A stretch of 64,000 nt of DNA from Azadirachta indica (GCA_022749755.1 CM040440.1:5753269-5817268); one strand, 5' to 3'; shown: positions 10,721 through 23,380, numbered from the stretch's first letter. The notes: generated by a model not told the origin, from the letters alone. Numbers and translations: made by a program.

Positions 10721-12755
10721 GTATATATACTAAAAGTAAACAATATCGTGTCACAATAAGGCCAGTTCATTTGACTCGTGTCCTAATTGTATATATATTC
10801 CACATTTATGATAGGTCCATTTGGCTTGAAAATTTTGTCTAGGCATAATCAATACATTTATTACCAATGTGTATACTGCGCCTATCTCTCTCTCTCTCTC
10901 TCTCTTCTCTCAACTCCTGAGCACAACTTGTAACGTTTATGTGTGCATGCAAAAATATTTATGAAATCGTGTTATGAAATGATAAATTTGCTTCCACTCG
11001 TGTGTTATATTTTCAATATTTAAGCAATTCTATTAGCTTCAAAACATTTTATGTGCTTGATTATATACATTTATTACCATGCATCTTAGATAATAACATC
11101 AATATCTTATTAAATGTACATGGCTGATAAATTCAACTTTGCAGATTTTTTGAAAGTAAATTTCCTTTCAAAGGAGGTAATAGTAAAGCCTCTAGAAGTT
11201 GGCACATCAAGTAAATCAACAGAACATTAAAACAATCACTCTAATATTGATGATGACGACAATATGACCTTTTTGATGATCTAACATCAATGGTTATAGC
11301 CTAATGCATAACCGACCACCCTTTCCCAACATATGCACATGCATACATATGCAAATACTTATGTTTCATCTGTGCACATTAGCATTTACTTTTACTTTAG
11401 AACAATCATAGCATGTCGCAAAAAGATCACTTTAGTTTGACTTATGTTAAAATTATGTATGTTCTCCAAATTCAGGTAGATCTTATTAAATTCAAAAGTT
11501 GTAAGTACAAGAGTGTATAAAAACCTATTTGATTTTAACACAGTTTAAATGCAAAATGAAGGTTATAGTTCAGGAGGAATAACTTACATACCATGTCATT
11601 TAGAACATATATGTAAATTCAAGCAGCAAAATTTGGATACCACAGAATTCTAACTGTGTACTACATAAGACGTTTCAGTCAATTCATTATCTGGAACTAC
11701 ATCTAATAAAGTAACTTTCAAAATCACAGTTCTGTTTGGAAGTCTCTTGAACAAACATATATTTATTGTTAATACCTGGGTAGACTAGCAGGAATGAATG
11801 ACATAAATGACAAAGATTTAGGAAATCATGAGATCAAAAATAATATGGTAAATCAGTCATATGAAAGCTCTACCGATGGTCGTTAGAGTATACATGCAGT
11901 AAAAATAAGTGTTTCAAGTTCAGAAAATTCTGTTCTTTTCTATAATATTTGGATATTCTAAAAAATCATGATTGCATAGCAGAAGCACGTCGGTATCCAG
12001 TAACATTTGGCTTCACAAATAAGAATTCTCTGTTGAGTGCCACTGTCTACTAGTTTATATATGTATGTACACATATGCATAAAACCCTTGAACTTTCTGC
12101 GTTCACCGTAAACTTGAAGGAGCTACAAGCGGAAAGTCATTACACATGCTCAGTCGGCAAATATAACATTAAAAAAAGCTGGGTTATATTAGTTACATTA
12201 ATTAAAATTATTCATGATTCTATATTCAATCACAGCTTCGTGATAAAACTTAAGTTTTAAAAACAGTTTTTCAAAAAGATAATCAATTTAAAAGCCATTC
12301 CCAAGTTATATCAGCTCTAAAGAAGTACGCATAACTAGTGAACGATTGTTATATGTAGTAGAATAGCACCATTGCCAAAAGTTAACGTTTTATTTTTTTC
12401 GCTGAGACATTTCTGCAAACAGACAGACTAAAAGTATGGAAAAGGAACGAATGCATTTGAAACAAAATTCTTTCAGGCATTTCTTCAAACATAGAACAAA
12501 TGACTTCATTCATCGAAACAAGAGTCTTCGAAATGGAAGGTTTCTAATGAAGAAAATACCTGCTCATCTATGATTCAGCATAAAAATTAAAAACCCGTAG
12601 CATTTGTTAAATCGAAGGAAAACGGTAAAGCATTGGGGTCCTCCTTGTCGTGGTGGTTCGGCAAAACGACGGTGGCGACTTCATACTCATATTCTATTTC
12701 ACATTTCTGCTACAAAGATTAAAAAAAAAAAAAAAGAAAAGAAAATCAGTACGCG
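10721..12755. other. Intergenic, AT-rich; CT microsatellite
   Basis: I see no gene. There is a TC dinucleotide run at 10885-10904 extending imperfectly to 10912. A poly-A tract interrupted by G lies near 12720-12745, next to the left end of the inverted-repeat element. The upstream promoter of the F-box gene should lie just right of 10720. Confidence 0.5.
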
Positions 12756-13840
12756 GGAAATTGACAGATACGCTTATTATATTTAGGATAATAATCAGAT
12801 ATCCTTTAATGGTAAAAAAAAAAATAGATATAGCTTATATTTGACCAAAAGATATTCCAAATTATTATACAGTTATAGAAAATAATTATTTTATTCTTAT
12901 ATTTTTGAAAAACATATTAATTGATCATTTTAATATAATATTAATACATAATAATTAATATACCCTTATAATTTATTTTTTGATAATTATATATTTAAAT
13001 ATTTTTATAATTAGTCTCTAAATTATTATTAATATTTTAAATAATTTTATTATCATTATATTAATTTATAACTCAATCAATTAAAATAAATTTTAAATAA
13101 TATTTGGATGATTTGAATTACATAATTTATATTTTGAAAATATTTTTGGCAAATAATATGTCATATTGAATATTTGAAATTTATATATCAAAAATATTAT
13201 CAATGATATGTTCATAAAATTCAAATATTAGTTTGAATTTATTTTAATTTTTTGCAGAATTTATAATTTTGAAAATAATTATATAATTTATATATAATTA
13301 TATTAATTTATAAATAAAATAATGTAAATAATTTATGCAATTTATAACCAAATATTCTTAATTTATAACACAATTAATTAAAATAAAACTCAAATAATAT
13401 TTGAATTAAATAAATTATATTATTTATAATTTTGAAAATATTTATATAATTTATATGTAACTCTATTAATCTATAAATAAAATAATTTGAGTAATTTAGA
13501 TAATTTACAATCAAATATTTTATAAAAATATTGAATATTATTAATATAACGAGAATAGAATTATTTAAAATGTTAACAATAATTTAGAGATTAATTATAA
13601 AAAATATTTGAATACATCATCATTCCAAAAAAAATATAAGAGTATATTAGTTATTATGTATTAATAATTAGGTTCAAATGATCAATTAATATTCCTTCTA
13701 AATATATAAGAGTAAAATAATCATTTTTTATAATTATATGATAACTTAGATGATATCTATATATTTAGCCAAACTTGAGGAAAATTTATTTTTTTCTAAA
13801 TATCAGAGGTCCAAAAATTAAGGGGTATTTGTCAATTTCC
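12756..13840. mobile_element. Long-TIR non-autonomous DNA element (~1.09 kb)
   Basis: GGAAATTGACAGATAC at the left end (12756-12771) is matched in inverted orientation by GTATTTGTCAATTTCC at the right end (13825-13840). The inverted repeat continues inward for roughly 300 bases on each side; for example ATTAATTGATCATTT, TTAATACATAATAA and the TCTCTAAATTATT block occur on both arms. The middle has diverged direct repeats with a period near 165 bases (around 13261 and 13425). There is no transposase ORF. Long TIRs suggest a MULE-type MITE, but I see no convincing target-site duplication in the flanks, so the class is inferred. Confidence 0.7.
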
Positions 13841-14044
13841 TATTAATATGTTGTACATACAACATTGGAAATTGAACTTTATCAAAATATCTAAATTTAA
13901 AAGAAAATTTTTTAAAAGTCCACAATAATTGTTAATTTTCAAATTATTTAAAAATTTGAGAAATATACGATTTTTAAACAAATATGTTAAGCTGTTAATA
14001 TATATAAATATTAAGTAATAAAAATAATATATTATTGACAAATA

Positions 14045-14215
14045 AAATATCTAATTCATTCATACATTTGATTATTTAAATTTAAGTTAAATTTTAAACT
14101 TAATTATATTAAGATATTTTTCACAAAATTTCAAATATAAATTAAAAAATAAATGAGTCTTAAACATTTAAATAAAATTATTTAGATTTTAGTAAAAAAA
14201 TAAATAAACAGATCT
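14045..14215. repeat. Fragment of the repeat family seen at 22.3-23.0 kb
   Basis: This aligns in the same orientation with about 22845-22985: both have ATTTAAATTTAAGT-AAATTTTAA, an ATATTAA-ATATTTTT block, TTAAAAAA, a GTCT-TTAAA-ATTTAAAT block and an A-rich end with AAATAA. It looks like one end of an AT-rich DNA element; the rest is not evident. Confidence 0.5.
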
Positions 14216-15420
14216 TAAGTGTTACTCAGGTAATTCTAAGTAACAACTACTCATAAGTTCAGTGTTGATCGATCAATATCAAGTGTCTTTAGATTGTTAG
14301 TTGTTAATTTTTTAAATTTTTAATTACAAAGACAAAATGGTTTATTTATTTGATTTTTAGATAATTTTTAAAATAAAAAAATAACTTGTTACATATTTTT
14401 AGATATTATCGTAAATTTCCCAAAAAGTCAAAAACAAAGTTATGGCAGAAGCGGCCCCCTCGCATTGAACAGCAAAAGTATGTGATTAGGCATATTTTCT
14501 TGACGTCCCAATCATACCAAAATATGCGACGGTCATGATGGGCCTTGGATTAATGGGCTTCTTTTATGTGTGATGTGGTGTGAGCCCGGTCTGATGAGTG
14601 AGTTGTCCGACTTTTAACGCTTTGTTTTACTTTCGCGCCCAACTCTGGCACTACCTTATTTACAGATATTAATTAAAAATATGTTTATATTAATGTATTT
14701 GTGAGTAAATAATGTCGAACATCTATTTAATCCTAAAAATATCACAAAATTTATAAGTCAAGGAGTAGGTAAAAATTAAGCTACCCAGTAATAACTTAGT
14801 GATAAAATGCTTTCTTCCCTTTTTACTTTGAGATTCCTGGGGTAGATTTTTTCTTGAATTTGAGATAAATTTCATTTAAATTCGAACAATTTTTTTCTTG
14901 AATTCAAGATAAATTTTGTCCAAATTAGGCACATATTTTGTAGGCTACATCATATTTCCAATAAACTTGACTACCAATTCTTAACAATTTTTTTTTTTTT
15001 ATTTATGATTCAATATCTATATTATATATAATATTATAAAAAAAAGGGGTAAAAATTGTCATCATGCAAAATGATTAAAAGAAAACTACTAAATATTAGC
15101 TCAATCAATGAATTCCATGCGTTGTTTAAAAATATAATTGAAAGTTGATAAGAGTAACATCATTTTAATTAATTGTTTAAAATTTTGTGTGCCAATATCA
15201 TGACATTCATCTTTAAGTATGTATTTTAATAATAGGAAAGTGAATGTATCACTTCTAAATTAATAAGTGCTTAACTAAATAGTATTTTGCAGTAGCATCA
15301 ATTACAGTATTTACATGTACGTCCAATATATTTTTTTATCACCGAACGGGGCATTAATTCAAAGTTCTAAACCTTGATTGGGGAAGATAAACCAATCAAA
15401 TCCCGGCAACACTAATGGAT
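14216..15420. other. Intergenic, AT-rich
   Basis: No gene is supported. The stretch is low-complexity A/T-rich sequence with short poly-T and poly-A tracts. Complexity and G+C rise after about 15350, where the promoter region of the downstream gene appears to begin. Confidence 0.5.
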
Positions 15421-16160
15421 GATGATTGGATGATTTGATCGAAGAAATGGGAGAAGCCACCGCTGACATTAGCACGTGGCAGTCACAATACACCCAATCC
15501 CATCCCATCAAATGACGCTACAAATCTCTCCCTAGATCCACGTCTTCATCGGGCCATCCACGCGTCCACCTTGTACTATCATCACTTTCGCAAACCCCAC
15601 TCTCAGCCGCGAGCTTGACCGCAACAACTAGGAAATATTTGCTGTAATATTTGTCCACGCGCCACGGACGAGTGGAGGATTAAAGGACTCAGTTGTTGAC
15701 ACCGAATGAAGAAGTTGTCTGGTAATAAGAATGAACCACGTGTGCCCTTTCTCGAACCTGCCTAAAAGCGTTTTATTTTAAATTTTGTTGAAATTGACGC
15801 AACAGTACGCTATTCTCAAGACTATGCCCACGTATACCCATCTTTTGGGCAGTGCAGGACACATCGCAACTTACCATTGGTTTCCGCGTGGGACCATAGC
15901 TAACGTTCGATTATGTCGGATATGCTACTTTGGGGATGGGGCCCACGTAAATAGTTGCAAATCAGGTTTTCCCACTCTAACGAGTGTTGCCCTAGACACG
16001 TGTTGCTTTTACGACGAATTGATATGTACTCGTTGCTATGATTATGGCCCGAGCTTCCTCCCTCTTTCTCAGTCTGAGAGAGAAGGGAAAGAGAGAGTAA
16101 AGAGGAAGGAGAGAGAGAGAGAGAGAGAGAGAGAATACGGAAGTAGGGGTGGTGAAAGTA
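15421..16160 (+). promoter_or_regulatory. Promoter and leader with three G-boxes and a GA repeat
   Basis: Upstream of the DUF7950 gene the sequence is richer in G+C than its surroundings and holds three palindromic CACGTG G-boxes at 15473-15478 (within ABRE-like CACGTGGC), 15737-15742 and 15997-16002, plus other ACGT cores such as those near 15826 and 15944. G-box/ABRE clusters bind bZIP and bHLH factors, so control by abscisic acid, stress or light is plausible. A perfect GA run at 16109-16134 sits about 30 bases before the likely start codon, probably in the 5' UTR. Confidence 0.5.
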
Positions 16161-17093
16161 ATGGAAGGTAAAGCAAATGAAAAGTGGTGCATGCTAAGAT
16201 GCGCTGGTGGTGCGCAGGATAAAACGGTTAATATGGATCGGATAATGCTCGGTTTCCGGCCGATTGCACCGAAACCCGTCATCGGAGGCAGTGCTTCGGG
16301 TAACTTGCAAGTTCATAACAAGAACTTGTTGATTAGTGGTAGGAGATCTAAACGAAAGTACGTTAGGGTTCGCAGGAATAATAATGGTTACAGAAGGAAG
16401 AACAAAAAAACTGATGGATATGGAAGTAAAGATGGGGTAGATAATAACTTAGTGACGCTACAGTTGTTACCTGAGAGAGCAGATTTCAAGGATTCAACCC
16501 AAAGATCAGAATCATGGTGCAATAATCTTGAATATCATGCAGGGAAAGTGAAAGTTATTTCAAATAATAAGAATAATAATAATAATAATAATCAAGAGGA
16601 GAACATGAGGTTGATGCTGAAGAATTTTCGGGATTTCAGTGACACGGTAGGGTTTAGTACGGCTGATCAGACGGTGGTGGAGTCATGGGTCTCGGTGGAG
16701 AGCGTGACGGGCGCATGCATGGATGGAAGAGGGTTAGGGAGTGAGGACGTGGAGATACTGAAGAATCTAGAGAAAGACACGTGTCCGGGGTTCATAACAG
16801 ACGGTTTAAACAAGGTTAAGTGGGTGAACGAGGCTTATAGAAAGATGGTGACGGGGAGAGAAGAAAAGGACGGCCTGCAGTCGGCAGACGAATTTGTAAT
16901 TAGCGTTTCAGTGGTCATGAAAGAGAAGTTGCCGTGTTTATTCTCTTCATTATGGTGCAGGGTGAGGATTCAGTACACGTGGCAGAATGAGAAGTACTCA
17001 AAGATGGTTCCGTGTGATATATGGAGATTAGTGGAATGCGGAGGGTTTGCATGGAGACTCGACGTTGAGGCTGCTCTCAGTTTGGGTCGCTGA
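16161..17093 (+). CDS. Plant-specific DUF7950 protein
   Basis: A single uninterrupted exon of 310 codons if translation starts at the MEGKANEK methionine (16161); an in-frame ATG four codons earlier (16149) is possible. The N-terminal motif MDRIMLGFRPIAPKP at about residues 24-38 and the C-terminal block FITDGLNKVKWVNEAYRKMV at about 211-230 mark the plant family called DUF7950 in domain databases (from memory). Between them are basic runs (RRSKRKYVRVRRNN), possible nuclear-localisation signals, and an Asn-rich stretch at about residues 135-146 encoded by AAT repeats. No catalytic motif is visible. A role in transcription is plausible but inferred. The G-boxes upstream suggest regulated expression. 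Confidence 0.8.
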   Translation: MEGKANEKWCMLRCAGGAQDKTVNMDRIMLGFRPIAPKPVIGGSASGNLQVHNKNLLISGRRSKRKYVRVRRNNNGYRRKNKKTDGYGSKDGVDNNLVTLQLLPERADFKDSTQRSESWCNNLEYHAGKVKVISNNKNNNNNNNQEENMRLMLKNFRDFSDTVGFSTADQTVVESWVSVESVTGACMDGRGLGSEDVEILKNLEKDTCPGFITDGLNKVKWVNEAYRKMVTGREEKDGLQSADEFVISVSVVMKEKLPCLFSSLWCRVRIQYTWQNEKYSKMVPCDIWRLVECGGFAWRLDVEAALSLGR

Positions 17094-17403
17094 ATACAAC
17101 CAGCAGGTAATGCGAGGTAATTAATGCGCTAAATACAAAACACAACAGTATTGACATATATTTATATATGTATGTGTATGCATGTATGCATGAAGGTTTA
17201 TCATGAGTTGGCAAATTACTTAAAACGGAAGTGATGCATAAAATGGGGCAGCTTTGGAGAGTGGGGGTTGCGATGTGATGCCATAGCCACGGCCAATAAT
17301 GAAAATACAGGTGTTTTTAGGAATCCAAAGACTAATTAAGAATATATGTATGTTTACGTATTGGTTTTAAGTTGGGGGACGAGGAGGAATGATTTGAAGT
17401 ATT

Positions 17404-17452
17404 AATTGCTAATTGCTAATTGCTAATTGCTAATTGCTAATTGCTAATTGCT
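17404..17452. repeat. Heptanucleotide minisatellite, 7 perfect copies of AATTGCT
   Basis: Seven exact tandem copies of AATTGCT occupy 49 bases in the 3' flank of the DUF7950 gene. Perfect conservation of a 7-mer suggests recent expansion. Confidence 0.97.
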
Positions 17453-17516
17453 AGGATTATATTAGAAAGAGGATTTTAGCGTGTCAAGCTAGTATTTGTT
17501 GGTGGTAGAGAGGAAG

Positions 17517-17544
17517 AGGTAGGTAGGTAGGTAGGTAGGTAGGT
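17517..17544. repeat. AGGT tetranucleotide microsatellite, 7 copies
   Basis: Seven exact AGGT units in tandem. A short GTT/TTG run near 17908-17927 lies further downstream. Confidence 0.95.
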
Positions 17545-20500
17545 ATATGGCGTACACATGGGCATATCTTTCCTCTTTATTTCGCTTGCGGATATTTTAT
17601 TGGAATAGGAAAAAAGAGCAAATGCGAAAACGATAACTGAAAAAGAAGTTTAGCTAAGAAATAGATATAGCTAGCTAGCTAAAGACAAGAGATAATCACA
17701 TGTACAATTGGAAGACCAAAGTTGAAAACTACACCACGAATAATAATATTAAAAGCTTTCAAGCCTATTTATACTTTTACTATAGTATCGCGAATTCCCA
17801 ACTAATCATACAGTTGTCAGAAATGGTTTCATCAATTGCTATATATGTGTCCTATCAATTTAATTTCTTCAATTAATTAATTGTATATAATGTGCACGAA
17901 TCATTCTGTTGTTGTTGTTGTTGTTGTCAGGTTGAATAATTAGATGAGTTGGAACACTTGTCCAGTTGATCTGTAGCTATTGTACTATATATTGGGCTAG
18001 TAGTCCTTAGTGAGTTGGAAGTCTTGTGACTTGACGAGGCAGCTGCACTCGTGCATACGCATTTAAATGCTCGATGTTTCCTAAATATATCTGAACCATT
18101 TAGGCATGTCATAACAGTACTCGCAAATTAATACGCACCCGGCCCCACGTTTAGACTGTTCTAAACTCAAAACAACCTAGGATATTGTCCAGATGTATAG
18201 CAACTAAGTAATATTCCAAACACTAGTACTACTCTTTGCAATTAGTCAGGTTTTAGTATTTGTATAAAAAATTTTAAATTATATATCAAAATATATCTAA
18301 AATTTAATTACAAAATAATAACAAATAATGAATAGTAAATCCAAAACTAGGGTTTTTGGAATGCAACTTAAAATTTTTGTCTAAGTTATTAATCATACTA
18401 AACATCAAATTAACGCTAGAAAATTTGTTTTTGTGATAAATAATTATATCTCTATTATAATACATGTGTTTTGTAATATATATATTATGAGTGACAATAA
18501 ATATTTTTAATTTTTATCCTAAATTCTCATTCCAAGCGAATATAATATTCATTATCTAAAAAATCGCCGCTTGGTAATGAATACCATATCATTTGAAATG
18601 AAAATTTAGAATGTATAACATTATTCGGATATTATATCTTATCTAATATTAATAGATAGTTTTATTACAACAAAGATATTATATATAAACTAATATCGTT
18701 GTCCACTATAATTGAAAAATAAGAGTGTCTAAAACTTCAAAATATAAATACTATAAATGATATATGTTTATTATAAAGTTTAGGCGCGGATGTTTATATT
18801 TTTAAAAATATTCAAGTCACCGTCTCTTGACACTAAATATTATTTATCTAAATGTTAACATAACATGGATGTTGAAATGATATATACTTATATACAATAC
18901 AAGAAATTATGAATAAGCTTTTATAACTTCGTATACATAATTAAGATTTGTATAAATGACTCAAAAATTAGATGAAAACAGGACACAAACTCCCAACTGC
19001 CCTTTAACTTTAATGAAATTGTCTACATGATAGTCAGTTGTATTGCTTGCATGCTCTGTTAGTTATCTTGCCAACTTTTACAGGTTGATATAGTAGAAAA
19101 TAATACAAATAATAGCATATGCTTACATATGTACATATACATACGCACACACATATACATGCATGCATGCATATATATATATATATATATGTATGTATAC
19201 ATTGACAAATTAATATTTTGTTATCTTTTCCGTGCATATAGTACATACTTTACTTATAATATCAGCAGCCATTAATTCATCAATATATCTTAAGAATTTA
19301 TGTAGGGAAATGCTTCTATAGGTACTGTATATTACTTATTCCTACAAAAACTTTATTAAATATAAACCAAATAAATAAATAACTCTATCTTAATACTTGA
19401 TATATGTTAAAGTATTTCTCGAAAATTAGTAATTGTTTAGGATAATCTTTATTAATACCTTATAAAAGTTAGTTGCTTATGAAACTAAAGCATCTACAGT
19501 AACTATTTACTTATTCCTATAAAAATCTAAATTAGTTAAATACGCACACATACATATATTGATTATAAGTAATTAACTACTAATAATGCATTAAAAATTT
19601 ATTATTAATGATAATCAGTGAGTATCAATCAGCCTCTAAATATTAATCGATAGTATATATGAATAAAAAATAATTAATGTCAACTTCTAAAAATTCTCCA
19701 CTAAAGTTCAAAAGATTAATGAAAATTATTATATACATGGAATCCAATTACTTGCTGTTGTCATGGATGCTAAAGAATACTAACTGGCAATATTGTCTTT
19801 TAAGATTTGGCCTTTTGAGCTTATTTTTAGAGAACGTACTGGAGTGGATAAGGTTGATGAGCTGTTTTAATTCTGCAACTTTTAAACTTGATAGGAAAAA
19901 TATCAAATATTGGCAACTTGAAAACGTATATAAATTAGGATTAATTTACTATGTATCTCAAGAGCTGGACTTGGTATCATCCCAAATTGCAAGTTTTAAT
20001 ATATGTATTATCTTGATTTAAATTGTAAAAATAGCATATATACTATATATTTTGCATATAGACATTCACATATAAAAGCATGTTTAAATCTAAAATTGTT
20101 TCAACAAGTCTATAAATTAATTCTTTTATTTAATTTTCCATCTTCAATATTATTTAACCCATTATTTCCCATTACTTGAAATTGTATTGTGACAAGGGTC
20201 TGTTATTATCAAGGGGCCGGGGATTGCCAGAAGCAGCAGCAGCAGCAGCAGCGGCAACAGAAAGAAGCTGCAAACAAAGTGTGGAAAGTGTATATAAATA
20301 TATTATATAAATATATAGCTAGTAGCTAACTAGCAAGTACTAAGTATTTTGGATTGAATAATTAATTCTTAAGTCGTTTAATTTCTGATGACAATTGTAG
20401 AATGAATGCGAAAAGAAATATAATTAATTAAACAAATTAATCAATCAAGTTAACAGCTGACCGATCTACAGCGGCAAGCATGGAATTAATATTGGACGAC

Positions 20501-22280
20501 TTGCTGAATCAAAGCTGGAGTCAGCATCAGTATATATATTTTGTGGGTAGCAAGTTAGGCTATTACCTGGGCAGTTGTGTTGTTATATGAAGTTAATGAC
20601 GATTAATAGTTTTTAATTGATCTTTAATTATCATCTCTTTCGAAGAAGAATTAATTGTCTGATCGATCAGTGGAGTCTGATCATGTGATGATCAAGTCAT
20701 ATTTGTGGCTGTTAGCTGTAGATACTAGATATAGCTAGCTGTACAGGTATAATTTAAAAACATTCATGCTCTAAAACTCTCTCTCTCTCTCGTTTCTGCT
20801 AAAACAATCAAGACTGGGACAAATTTCATTTGTCTATGCTGACGTTCAATATTCTATTCATAATCTAATCCCTAATTTCATGAATAGGCACAGATCTTAT
20901 CAGCTTAAGGAATTTTTATTTTTTTTTTTTTTGGTTTTAAGTCCACCCCACAGAGCTTTTAAGGAGGTTTTTGATGAATATAGAAATGAAAATTAAATAA
21001 CAGGTCCCTGATTTTTAGCAAAATAACATTTAAGAACATATGTTGATCATGTTTAACATCGAAGTCCGTAATGTTAGGAAGCTTTAGATAACTATTCGAG
21101 CAATCAAAACCATAAACCGTAAAAAATATCTAGTTGAGACAGATTTTCTGTATTTTTTACTTTCTAAATCTTTAGTAACCTCAATTTTCTTATTCTCTTT
21201 TTCTTTATTTTTTAATAGTGATTTTTCTTTTGATTTATGAATTTGTATCTTTTTTCTTATTAATGTAAAATTTTCTAGGTCTTTGATATGAATATTTTTT
21301 CTTGTTATATCATTTTTTAAAATATTTTGTGTGTTTATTGTTTAGGGTTTGTTAGATTGTATAGTTTTGCGTATTGAAGATTTGAAAACTTTTGGATTGC
21401 CGTCTAGGTTCCTATTTCAATGAGTCATTAGATTATAAGATGTTCATGTAAATTAAGCTCTAAGTTTGTATTTTTGATAGACATCTTATACTTTTGTACG
21501 TTATATAAGTTGCATTTTCGATAATTGGGGAGTATTGTTTGTGCATTTTAGGCATGATTGAGTTAATTTATACTTAGCTGGATGTATGAAATTAAAGCAA
21601 TACATTTATAATTGTTAGGGCTTGTATTATAAACATATTGTAAGTTCCATTAGCAGAAGTAGAGGATTATCTTGAGATTGTTGTTACTTATAAAATAGTA
21701 CCGTTTATTTTGTTTGAAAAAATTAGCTGTTGAAAAAATAATTGTGTTTAGTAAATTGTGGTGTGAATTACAAAATTAGAGTATTACTTTTGATAAATTT
21801 TAGCATTATTCTTCTTAATTTTGAGTTTCTTTGTGTTTGTTTCTTCAATCTAAAATGTATAAAAAGAAATTTAACATATTTTATGCTAAAGATAATTTGC
21901 TTATCCATTGGTTATTTGGGTAGTTTAGCTACAAGGTAGACATGTAATTGCGGACAATTACTAATGCTTACTAAATACTAATATCATTAACTCAAATGTT
22001 AAAAAGATCAAATTTTGATTTTAAATGCTATTTCACTAAGTTTAGGAACTCTCTTAATCATATTATACTAATGCTTCATTTGAAAATAAGTGATTTTTGA
22101 CAAATTCTGAAACAAGTATGCCCGCATTTACAAGTTTTTAATTATGTTAATTCTTTAAGTTTTTAATAAATATTGAAATCTTATAAGTTTTTTTATTATT
22201 GTAATAAAGAGAATACATGCCATCTGTGATTAAAAACAAACTGAAAGGCTCATTTAGTTAGGTTTAAGATATTCTTTCTT
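17545..22280. other. Long AT-rich intergenic region
   Basis: No gene with a recognisable family was found. Content: AT and CAT/CATG microsatellite-like tracts near 19130-19195; a moderately complex stretch at about 19677-20021 open for 114 codons on plus; a G+C-richer island at about 20205-20280 with a CAG run; and a 36-codon ORF at 20480-20590. None has enough support to be called a gene. Confidence 0.5.
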
Positions 22281-22982
22281 AGGTAGCATTTGTTTTTTAG
22301 TCTAAACTTTGAATATTATTGACATATGAATCTAATTAAAATTTGAATTTAAATGATATGTTTATTTTTTACTTTAAAACATTTGAAAATAAATATTAAG
22401 TTGTTTATTTTGACAAAATAAAAAAATTAAAAATTAATATTTTGGCATATATATCTTTTTAAATAATATACTTATATGTATAATAATTTTAAATATATTG
22501 ACACAATAATAGATAAAAAAAAATAATAAATTATATTAATATGTATATTATTTATTTGTTTGATATATAGATTGTTTCAATAAAAATAATTTCTAATAAA
22601 TGATACAAAGAGTAATAAAATTAAATAAAAATAATAAATTATATTGTAATATAATTGTAATTGTGTAAATATATAAATTGTTTGCAATAATTAAAGTATA
22701 AAATAAGTAGAATTGAAAAAACAAATAGAGAAGAGATATATAAAAAATGGTTAATTATGATTTTAATTTTGTTTTATAATTAATTAATGAAATAGAGATA
22801 TTTTTAAAAAATCAAAAATATTATATTATTCATATATTTGTCCATTTAAATTTAAGTCAAATTTTAACTTAATATATTAAAATATTTTTAATAAATATTT
22901 AGATATAAGTTAAAAAACGAACGTCTCTTAAATATTTAAATAGTTATATTCAAGTTTCAGTTAGAAAAACAAATAACCCCTT
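22281..22982. mobile_element. AT-rich MITE-like element with terminal inverted repeats
   Basis: The left end reads AGGTAGCATTTGTTTTTTAG and the right end, read on the minus strand, AGGGGTTATTTGTTTTTCTA. The similarity continues inward (AAACTTTGAATATTATT against GAAACTTGAATATAACT). The element is about 0.7 kb with no ORF. A fragment related to its right side lies at 14045-14215. I see no clear target-site duplication, so assignment to a superfamily (hAT-like is possible) is open. Confidence 0.55.
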
Positions 22983-23019
22983 AATATTCATTTAATTTAT
23001 ATCCATTATCCATAATTTA

Positions 23020-23380
23020 ATGAAAAAATTCTTTTTTAAATTTAAATTTCGGATAATAGCTTTTAAAAATTAAAAAAACTATTTTTTTATTAAAATAAAC
23101 CCAAAATTTAGGCTTTAAAGAATAACTTTTAAGAATTTAAGCTTTTGGTATTAAAATCTCTTTACTTTTTTAAATAGTAAAATTATTTGAATACTCTTAT
23201 TTTGTTTAAAAATTTATTTATTAAATAATTATTCAAAATTTCTCAAAAATTATTTATGACAACTTAATAATTAATAAAATTTTATTAAAAATTTTATTTG
23301 TAAAAAAATTTTAAAAAAAATTTATTTTAAAATGTTCTATAGAAAAAGTTATATCAAATGAACTTTTTTTAAAGTTTTAA
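23020..23380. repeat. AT-rich repeat, inverted relative at 52.7-53.06 kb
   Basis: This segment and the reverse complement of about 52710-53060 share the same order of blocks: AAAAATTAAAAAAACTATT, a TACTTTTTTAAAT-like block, AATTAATAAA-TTTTATTAAAA, AAATTTATTTTAAAA and an end reading TTATATCAA-TGAAC. They appear to be two copies of a short non-coding dispersed repeat in opposite orientation. Low complexity limits confidence. Confidence 0.4.

Noticed and set aside
15785..16171. 128-codon plus-strand ORF upstream of the DUF7950 gene.
   Set aside because: It overlaps the promoter and GA microsatellite, ends in repeat-encoded Arg-Glu runs, and matches no family.
20640..20760. Several GATC palindromes (TGATCGATCA and others) suggested a structured RNA.
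   Set aside because: Short palindromes with no extended stem; expected at some rate by chance.
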